The notes under the pieces are model-generated. The model was not told the origin of the DNA, did not search any database, and was given only the letters and a program-made list of their open reading frames with translations. From a virus: DNA of 20,322 bases. Shown here piece after piece: positions 15,774-20,322 of this stretch. The DNA lies in the IMG/VR virus record IMGVR_UViG_3300049479_000205, positions 1 through 20,322 of that record; one strand, given 5' to 3'. Made by a program: the position numbers and the translations under genes. How positions within the stretch are numbered: position 1 is the stretch's first letter; every line of letters begins with the position of its first letter.

Positions 15774-15926
15774 ATGTCCGCACTCCGCGTGATCGCAAGA
15801 CTGCTTTCGTCGCCGCTTCTGTGGGCCGCGTACATTCTCCTGTATCTGCGCTTCTTCTGCACGGCCGCAGACATGAATGACACGTTCCGTGAGTGGGCAG
15901 AGCGCGAACACATCGCCCGTCACTGA
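15774..15926 (+). CDS. Rightward 50-aa single-pass membrane protein (moron-like gene)
   Basis: The gene runs ATG to TGA with AAGGGGAGG (15759-15767) six bases before the start and its own sigma70-type promoter. The protein has a short basic N-terminus (MSALRVIARL), a hydrophobic segment at about 10-29 (LLSSPLLWAAYILLYLRFFC) and an acidic/charged C-terminus (NDTFREWAEREHIARH). This is the only convincing gene on the plus strand inside the leftward operon. It diverges from the holin-like gene and converges on the deacetylase gene, whose stop is 32 bases beyond its own. Independent promoter, small size and inverted orientation are hallmarks of a moron, often expressed in lysogens for exclusion or host effects; an antiholin role is another option because of its neighbour. 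I do not recognise a family. Confidence 0.7.
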   Translation: MSALRVIARLLSSPLLWAAYILLYLRFFCTAADMNDTFREWAEREHIARH

Positions 15927-15958
15927 TTCCGCTGGTCTTCACCGGGCGACCTCCATGT

Positions 15959-18052
15959 CTACCTAACTCCGCGAATCCAGCGGTTGTCCACGCCGTGCGG
16001 CTTGAACCACGCGCGGTCGGCCTCATACACGGCGAAGGTGTCGGTTCTTTGGCTATTAAACGGGTGGTCCACAGCAGAACCAGACGCCATAAGCCAGTTT
16101 GCAAGCTCAGTCGCCGTCATCCACTTCCCGCCCCACTGCCTAACGACTCTAGCAATCAGGCCAATCTCATCGGCCTGAATCCCCTCTGCCGCATACTGCT
16201 CGCTGCCCATTGTCTTTAGGTCGTGGGCGAAGAACGAGACAACAAGTTGGTTTCTCCCGATATGCGAAAACACGGTACGCTCAAACGCGCTCTTTACCTT
16301 GGGCATGTGCGTAAGGCTCGTCGAAAGGCTATCTGGGCCGCCGACGAACTGGATGTGCCCCATGTGAGGCATCAACTGCCTGGCGTTCATCGCGTGCCTT
16401 GCGTACTGCGTCGGACCTACCGTTATCAGCGAATCGCGTCCATACGCAGGAGCGCCTACGCCGGGTGCGTAGTATTTCTCCCGGTCGTATGTCAGCCCAA
16501 AGGCGAGCCCGCGATACGAAAGGTATTCATGGTCAATCAGGGCACGCTGCGAGTATGGGCCGATCTGGCTCGTCGGCGCGCCGTATGACTTCGCCCACAA
16601 AAGGCTGCCGTCAAGATCGCGGCCCATGCTGTCTGCCATCGCGTAAAGCCAGTTGGGCGACGTGTCAACGACAAGAGAGTCATATGCCGTAGAGCCTACC
16701 CCGGTACCAGTCGTCAGACCTTTATTGATCCGGCTGTGGTAGTTGACAGAACCGATATGCCATCTACTGTGCGACCCGATTTCATGCCCGGCATCATGGA
16801 GGGCGATCAGTTCGTTGACAGAGAAGGCGCGCAATGAATCAAGGGCAGAAGAATTTTTAAGCTGAGTTTCTGCGACATACAGCGTCATCTTGCCGCCGTA
16901 AGTGGCGAGCGTGTCCGTCCACGCCTTATTCGCACGATACCGCCCATCGTCGCTCTGAAACACAACGGCCCAATCTGCTGTCCCGAAACGCGGCGTGTAC
17001 CTCTTGGTGATGTACTTGACAACAACGACAGGGGTGCGGTTAGTTACAGACGAGAACCCGTCCCATTGGTAGTGAGCGGGCGCGTTTTCTGTCCCGCCCT
17101 CGTAGTACCCGAGCATGATGCCATTGTTCGTGCGCCCGGCCACGGCCGCCTGCACACAATTCGTCATCTCAACCCAAAACGGGGCCTTGCCCTGAACGGT
17201 TGCGTTTACGTTTCCGGTCCAATCAGAGATGTGGCCCCAATCCCATGCCTTCGCTCTGTTGTACAGGCTTGGCGACCAAGCATACCGCTCTGTTCCAGCC
17301 CATGTCCCGCCGTTAACATCCTCCTGGTGGGACCACGACGCATGGGCGTAGTTTGGTGCCGTCGTTAGACCAGTGCCGCCTTTGACCTGATACCACTTGT
17401 CGTCGTTTTCGTTGTCCATCAGGACACAAATAATCGAATCTACCTGTGACATGTTTGTCGTGGCAGTCATAGAAACGTTCATCCGCGCCGACACTACGGT
17501 CGAATTGGCCGGGATATATTTCTCCCACGGGATATAGAACAACTCTAGCTTGCGGCTTGTCTGCGGCACGCCGAGGTCGATGAATGTTGACCCGGAATAA
17601 TTCGCCGCCCCGAGGGACCAGAGCTGTACGCTTAGGCCACTTGGCGGCTTATACCCATTAGTGTCCGCGTAGTCGATGTTCCCCCACGCGAAGCGGGAAA
17701 CCTTTTGCCCGGTGCCAAGGCGATGAACAGTATCGGCGGGCGATCCAGCCCATCCTCCGGGGGCGCGACCCGCCAGAATGTCATTCAGCCGATAGATGCG
17801 GCGGGTATCTGCCGTGTCTGGCGTTGCTGGCAGCGCAAACAGACTCACCCCGGCGCTGTCGTACCTGGCCTCGGTCGTGAACACAACGACAAACGTGTCC
17901 CAGCCGGCCGCCACGCCGCCCGCATGGTACTCGCCGGCCCTCGAGCCGTAGCTCGTCGCGTACCCACCACGATACCCGCCGCCGGCACCGCACATCGACA
18001 GCAGGCTCACGCCCGCCAGAAGACACAGCCACAGCCAAGCCCATCGGCGCAT
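15959..18052 (-). CDS. Exported polysaccharide deacetylase (NodB/CE4 type) with DNRLRE/CBM96-like domain
   Basis: The product is 697 residues. Residues 1-22 form a signal peptide (MRRWAWLWLCLLAGVSLLSM) followed by Cys21; LLSMC is a poor lipobox, so either a lipoprotein or a normally cleaved protein is possible. A beta-rich region at about 140-348 has the pattern of DNRLRE/CBM96 domains (SRKLELFYIP...ANSTVVSARMNVSM, then TNNGIMLGYYEGG, then VTNRTPVVVVKYIT). The catalytic part starts at about 358 with WAVVFQSDDGR (D368/D369 as in the TFDD motif) and GHEIGSHSRWH (H428 and H432), the metal-binding D-H-H triad of the NodB fold; LVVSFFAHD near 603-611 resembles the last motif. It should remove acetyl groups from an N-acetylated polysaccharide. 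The ATG has GGGGAG eight bases upstream. GC content and codon use look lower and more mixed than in neighbours, suggesting acquisition. Confidence 0.88.
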   Translation of the reverse strand: MRRWAWLWLCLLAGVSLLSMCGAGGGYRGGYATSYGSRAGEYHAGGVAAGWDTFVVVFTTEARYDSAGVSLFALPATPDTADTRRIYRLNDILAGRAPGGWAGSPADTVHRLGTGQKVSRFAWGNIDYADTNGYKPPSGLSVQLWSLGAANYSGSTFIDLGVPQTSRKLELFYIPWEKYIPANSTVVSARMNVSMTATTNMSQVDSIICVLMDNENDDKWYQVKGGTGLTTAPNYAHASWSHQEDVNGGTWAGTERYAWSPSLYNRAKAWDWGHISDWTGNVNATVQGKAPFWVEMTNCVQAAVAGRTNNGIMLGYYEGGTENAPAHYQWDGFSSVTNRTPVVVVKYITKRYTPRFGTADWAVVFQSDDGRYRANKAWTDTLATYGGKMTLYVAETQLKNSSALDSLRAFSVNELIALHDAGHEIGSHSRWHIGSVNYHSRINKGLTTGTGVGSTAYDSLVVDTSPNWLYAMADSMGRDLDGSLLWAKSYGAPTSQIGPYSQRALIDHEYLSYRGLAFGLTYDREKYYAPGVGAPAYGRDSLITVGPTQYARHAMNARQLMPHMGHIQFVGGPDSLSTSLTHMPKVKSAFERTVFSHIGRNQLVVSFFAHDLKTMGSEQYAAEGIQADEIGLIARVVRQWGGKWMTATELANWLMASGSAVDHPFNSQRTDTFAVYEADRAWFKPHGVDNRWIRGVR

Positions 18053-18057
18053 CGCAG

Positions 18058-18507
18058 CTACTCCCCGCTGAAGTCCGCGTCACCCGACTTGATGATGATG
18101 AACTGGACGTAGGGCTTGTCGAAGTGGTAGGTCCGTGTCTCGCCGGCCGGAACCGTGTACGTCGTGTCCGTTGCAGCCACGCCGTACAACGGCCACTTCA
18201 CCTTCTGCACCGCCAGCCCGCGCCTGAACCAGTAGGCCGTGAACTTCGTCTCGGTGTTCGCCACGCACTCGATGGCACGAACCCCGCTGATCGTCTTCGG
18301 CTCGTCGTCGCCGGCGAAGTACGTCGCCGTGTCCGAACCCTGGGTCCACGTCTTGATCCACGTCCCGGTCGCCGGCGAGTCGGCCACCCACCGCGGATGC
18401 GTCAGAGCCGGCGGATCTCCGGCCCGGGCCGAACCCGCCAGCAGCAGCAGACCCACCACGAACACCGCGGCCACAACCGCGCCCAAACGCCTGTCGAACC
18501 TGCTCAC
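18058..18507 (-). CDS. Exported small protein with signal peptide, function unknown
   Basis: A GTG at 18507 overlaps the preceding stop (GTGA) and has GGAGAGG nine bases upstream; this start is preferred over the longer open frame because it gives a perfect signal peptide. The product is 149 residues: MSRFDRRLGA, then a hydrophobic core VVAAVFVVGLLLLAG and a signal-peptidase site SARA/GD after residue 29. The mature part is beta-rich with three Trp, and ends YVQFIIIKSGDADFSGE; segments such as YTVPAGETRTYHF are common in small beta-sandwich virion or surface proteins. No enzyme motif is seen. It lies 5 bases before the deacetylase gene, so the two are almost certainly co-translated and both are exported. 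Confidence 0.78.
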   Translation of the reverse strand: MSRFDRRLGAVVAAVFVVGLLLLAGSARAGDPPALTHPRWVADSPATGTWIKTWTQGSDTATYFAGDDEPKTISGVRAIECVANTETKFTAYWFRRGLAVQKVKWPLYGVAATDTTYTVPAGETRTYHFDKPYVQFIIIKSGDADFSGE

Positions 18508-18869
18508 TTCGCACCGCCTCTCCGGCCGCGTCGGCCGATACCGGACACCTTCGGTTGTTCCACGTGGTCGGGAAACGAAACAGGCGCCGCTTCCGGCGCC
18601 CCAGCGAACATCTCCGGCCCCTGAAACCCGCCCACAGCCTCCGCCGCTTCCTCGGCCGTCAGCACGGGCTCCGCCTCGAACCCAGGAGGCGGAGGCACCA
18701 CCACAGGCGCCCGATTCAAGACCTCCACCACCACCCGCTCCGAAACCCCGCACGCCGCCGAACAGCGGTTCCCGCGCACCACCACGGGCACGTCCACCGC
18801 GCTCCCGCAACGACGGCACATCAGCCCGCCACCAGGCCGAACAGCCATCGGCATACCGCAGCAGTCCAT
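18504..18869 (-). CDS. Cys-rich zinc-ribbon-like protein
   Basis: The ATG at 18869 is chosen because GGGAGG sits six to eight bases upstream; a GTG 15 bases further up would put that SD inside the gene. The product is 121 residues. Residues 3-40 contain C3, C4, C18, C21, C36 and C40 (CCGMPM..., CRRCG, CSAAC), a layout that would bind one or two zinc ions. Residues 50-105 are Pro/Ala/Glu-rich and flexible (VVVPPPPGFEAEPV), and the C-terminus is basic (GIGRRGRRGGAK), as in nucleic-acid-binding proteins. The function is unknown. It overlaps the next gene by 4 bases. Confidence 0.68.
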   Translation of the reverse strand: MDCCGMPMAVRPGGGLMCRRCGSAVDVPVVVRGNRCSAACGVSERVVVEVLNRAPVVVPPPPGFEAEPVLTAEEAAEAVGGFQGPEMFAGAPEAAPVSFPDHVEQPKVSGIGRRGRRGGAK

Positions 18870-18929
18870 CAGCGCACCTCCCACTCGAACAACAACCTAC
18901 CACCCCAACTACCGACCTTCAACCACCAA

Positions 18930-18969
18930 CTGGGGATTTTTACCCAACCACCTGGGGATTTTTCCCCAG
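18930..18969. repeat. Tandem CTGGGGATTTTT repeats, second one part of an inverted repeat
   Basis: CTGGGGATTTTT occurs at 18930-18941 and again at 18952-18963, 22 bases (about two helical turns) apart. The second continues into TCCCCAG, giving a 7-bp-arm inverted repeat at 18952-18969. They lie in the 116-base gap between the 121-aa and 70-aa genes. No T-run follows on the transcribed minus strand, so they look more like protein-binding sites than a terminator. Confidence 0.45.
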
Positions 18970-18985
18970 TTTCCAATCTTCGCAA

Positions 18986-19198
18986 CTATAGCCAGTCGCC
19001 CATCTCACCCAACACCGCAGCCCCCACCGCAGGCAACCCCACGCCCACAGGACCACTCAGCACCAGCGACGAACCGTTGTCGAAACGAAGCACCAACTCG
19101 TTCTCCTCCGTCCGAAACACCCGCACCACCCGCGCCCCACCCACGCACAGCCGAACCAACTCCACACCGTCCTCCACCGTTTCCAACGGATTTGCCAT
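18986..19198 (-). CDS. Small protein of unknown function (70 aa)
   Basis: The ATG at 19198 gives MANPLETVEDGVELVRLCVG and a 70-residue product; a GTG at 19210 would add four residues but has no room for an SD, whereas GGGAAGG lies about eleven bases upstream of the ATG. The protein seems a compact beta structure (VRVFRTEENELVLRFDNGSS, LVLSGPVGVG) and ends MGDWL. I do not recognise it. It is followed by the tandem CTGGGGATTTTT region and then the zinc-ribbon-like gene, and is preceded by a gap of about 280 bases. Confidence 0.55.
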   Translation of the reverse strand: MANPLETVEDGVELVRLCVGGARVVRVFRTEENELVLRFDNGSSLVLSGPVGVGLPAVGAAVLGEMGDWL

Positions 19199-19478
19199 CC
19201 CGTCACGCACCTTCCCAAATCGCTAAATCACCTTTTGGGGGGTGGAGATTGGAGGGCGGGCACCAACAGGTCTCCGACAGGGGAGGAAGACCCCCCACCA
19301 CCGTCACCTGAACGAGGACCGACATGGCACCCAAGCCATCTCCTCACGCCGGAGGGGGAACGAAGGACGCTCGCTACGCTCGCGCTCTCTCTGTCTGGTC
19401 TCGGAGCAAAGGACACGCCCTACGGGCGTGCCTCATTGGTGCCCGCCCGCCCAACGGACAGGCGGACAGGCGCCGCCC
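19199..19478. other. Gene-free stretch with several short inverted repeats
   Basis: No convincing gene is present. A plus-strand frame from 19324 has a possible SD but its product is Arg/Pro/Ser-rich and it runs antisense into the 179-aa gene. Structures seen: CACGCCC-TAC-GGGCGTG (19414-19430), GGTCT...AGACC around 19268-19292, a G-rich stretch at 19234-19260 and a doubled ACGCTCGC at 19367-19383. Confidence 0.4.
19414..19430 (-). terminator. Weak terminator-like hairpin after the 179-aa gene
   Basis: The perfect 7-bp stem CACGCCC/GGGCGTG with a 3-base loop lies about 50 bases downstream of the 179-aa gene stop. On the minus strand it is followed by TCCTTTGC, only a short broken U-run, so termination would be partial at best. 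It could instead be a protein-binding site. Confidence 0.3.
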
Positions 19479-20018
19479 CTATTCCTCCGGGTCGTCCTCG
19501 GTCACGGACCTGAGGCGCCCCGCCTCCGGGCCCGCCGCCGCCGCCGGCCCCGCCAGACCGCCCAGGAGGCGCGCAGCCGCCGCCTGCCATTCCTCCATGC
19601 TCGTCACCGGCACCGGCAGTATGATCACCTTGTCCCGCCCGCCGGCCGCGTCACCGGCCAATCCAAGCGCCTCACGCTCCATCTCGTGAATGGTCGCGAC
19701 CGCGCGCGTCAGCGAGCCCAACGCCGCCGCCACGTTCCCATCCCGCCCAACGCCCTCGCCCCGGTCGATCATCCGCCGCGCCTTGTCCGCCAGCTTCGCC
19801 AGCTCCGCGCAGTCCCGCGCCTGCCGGACCCGGATTGCCTGGACGGGCGAGCCGGCGCCGGGGCGCGGCGCGTCGAGGTCGGCCGGCGGCGCGCTGGTCA
19901 ATTCCTGACCGGTGACGTTTTGCGCCGCTGCGCGTTTTTCCCCAGTTGCAGACATTCGCAACTCAGCGCGCCCCCCCTCCTGTCCGCTTCCGCCCTCGCT
20001 TGCCGTCTTGGTTCCCAT
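19479..20018 (-). CDS. First gene of the leftward operon; possible small terminase or regulatory protein
   Basis: The ATG at 20018 is chosen because AGGAGG (20027-20032) lies eight bases upstream; two earlier in-frame ATGs lack an SD. The product is 179 residues. The first 60 residues are low-complexity (Gly, Ala, Glu, Pro). A helical core at about 60-115 (RQARDCAELAKLADKARRMI, then GNVAAALGSLTRAVATIHEM) is followed by DKVIILPVPVTSMEEWQAAA, a pattern that recalls the C-terminal part of some small terminases, and by an acidic end (VTEDDPEE). No helix-turn-helix was found, so the assignment is tentative. It is the first leftward gene after the control region, a place that suits either a small terminase or a regulator. 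Confidence 0.6.
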   Translation of the reverse strand: MGTKTASEGGSGQEGGRAELRMSATGEKRAAAQNVTGQELTSAPPADLDAPRPGAGSPVQAIRVRQARDCAELAKLADKARRMIDRGEGVGRDGNVAAALGSLTRAVATIHEMEREALGLAGDAAGGRDKVIILPVPVTSMEEWQAAAARLLGGLAGPAAAAGPEAGRLRSVTEDDPEE

Positions 20019-20240
20019 GCTTCCCGCCTCCTGGTTGAAGTCTGTGCCCATGCAAGAGAATAGCAGAAAGCAAGAATACGGGCATGAGAATTGTACAAGT
20101 TCAAGTAGAGTAACGCGCGCGCGCGGTACGCGCGGAGTATATAGACTCTCTCTTGCGCCGCCGGCACCAACTATTTTCGCCCATGCGCCTAAGCTGTTGC
20201 GGCCCAACGAAATAAACTTGCATTTTCTTCTAAATATCGC

Positions 20241-20269
20241 TTGACTGCTGCCGATACCCTATGTATCAT
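20241..20269 (+). promoter_or_regulatory. Rightward sigma70-type promoter
   Basis: TTGACT (20241-20246), a 17-base spacer and TATCAT (20264-20269). The -35 box has 5 of 6 consensus bases and the -10 box 4 of 6. An AT-rich tract (TTTTCTTCTAAATAT) precedes the -35 and could act as an UP-like element. It reads toward the GTG at 20320. Confidence 0.72.
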
Positions 20270-20283
20270 CTGAGCAGATGATA
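20264..20283. promoter_or_regulatory. Operator-like perfect inverted repeat over the -10 box
   Basis: TATCATCTG-AG-CAGATGATA: two perfect 9-base arms around a 2-base centre, covering the -10 box and the start point of the rightward promoter. A dimeric repressor bound here would block RNA polymerase. It is the best operator candidate in the window. Confidence 0.65.
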
Positions 20284-20319
20284 GCACCGCCCCAAGGGGC
20301 ACAACCGGAAGGGGATACC

Positions 20320-20322
20320 GTG
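20320..20322 (+). CDS. Start codon of a rightward gene cut by the window end
   Basis: The last three bases are GTG, preceded by GGAAGGGG (20307-20314) with a 5-base gap and, further up, a strong promoter with operator. Nothing of the protein can be seen. The arrangement suggests a regulator or early gene facing away from the structural operon. Confidence 0.45.

Larger units (their letters stand above)
20019..20319. other. Divergent control region between leftward operon and rightward gene
   Basis: About 300 bases without a gene, notably richer in A/T than the rest in its right half. It holds the rightward promoter and operator (20241-20283), a GC-alternating run (20114-20134), a near-palindrome GAGT-ATATAG-ACTC (20135-20148), TTGTACAA near 20091 and the hairpin GCCCC-AA-GGGGC (20289-20300). 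I could not find a leftward promoter with both good boxes. Confidence 0.6.

Noticed and set aside
15693-15923. N-terminal extension of the holin-like gene upstream of 15692
   Set aside because: Sequence looks random, no SD at its start, and it lies antisense to the better supported rightward 50-aa gene.
18508-18903. Longer version of the 149-aa exported protein
   Set aside because: The extension is an out-of-frame reading of the zinc-ribbon gene; the GTG at 18507 has an SD and gives a perfect signal peptide.
18952-18969. CTGGGGA/TCCCCAG hairpin as a terminator
   Set aside because: No T-run follows on the transcribed strand; the A-rich part is in the loop.
19324-19689. Plus-strand frame starting MAPKPSPHAGGGTKDARYAR
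   Set aside because: Has a passable SD, but the product is low-complexity and its second half is antisense to the 179-aa gene; kept out of the gene list.
20073-20110. TTGAAC...TATTCT and TACAAT boxes as a leftward promoter
   Set aside because: TTGAAC is 20 bases from TATTCT, too far, and TACAAT has only GC repeats at its -35 position.
1-20322. CRISPR arrays, tRNA genes and insertion sequences
   Set aside because: None seen: no regularly spaced repeats, no cloverleaf-like sequence and no transposase-like protein.

Overview
This window looks like the structural half of a tailed-phage (podovirus-type) genome, free or integrated. It is GC-rich. Almost every gene lies on the minus strand, so the genome is best read from right to left: tight gene packing, stop/start overlaps of the TGATG, ATGA and GTGA kind, and Shine-Dalgarno (SD) sequences before nearly every start all indicate one long leftward operon. 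The host cannot be named from the sequence. Sigma70-type promoters, Sec-type signal peptides and a set of T7-like ejection proteins (which cross a periplasm) point to a high-GC Gram-negative bacterium; this is inference.

Layout, right to left. (1) 20019-20322: a non-coding control region. On its right edge a rightward TTGACT-N17-TATCAT promoter, overlapped by a perfect 9-bp-arm inverted repeat, drives a gene whose GTG start is the last codon of the window. (2) 18504-20018: three small leftward genes of unknown or weakly assigned function: a 179-aa protein (possible small terminase or other DNA-binding protein), a 70-aa protein and a Cys-rich zinc-ribbon-like protein. (3) 15959-18507: two exported proteins, a 149-aa protein with a signal peptide and a 697-aa NodB-type polysaccharide deacetylase with a DNRLRE/CBM96-like domain. 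(4) 15774-15926: the only convincing rightward gene inside the operon, a 50-aa membrane protein with its own promoter (a 'moron'-like insertion). (5) 15194-15692: a holin-like protein and a small basic protein. (6) 9163-15191: packaging and head module: large terminase, portal, a small overlapping gene, scaffold, N4 gp56-family major capsid protein and a small capsid-associated candidate. (7) 1-9075: tail and ejection module: an unassigned virion candidate, a 961-aa beta-helix tailspike with a signal peptide, then homologues or positional equivalents of T7 gp11, gp12, gp13 (GNAT fold), gp14, gp15 and the start of a gp16-like protein cut by the window edge.

How it works together: terminase and portal package DNA into a capsid built from the scaffold and an N4-type coat; gp11/gp12-like proteins make the short tail; gp13-16-like proteins sit inside the head and are ejected to carry DNA across the envelope; the beta-helix protein and the deacetylase both attack surface polysaccharide; the holin-like protein starts lysis. 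The most unusual features are the signal peptides on polysaccharide-active proteins including a tailspike, the opposite-strand membrane-protein gene with its own promoter, a twice-used leader hairpin with a compensatory base-pair change before two structural genes, and the operator-overlapped promoter at the right edge, which would fit a temperate lifestyle.
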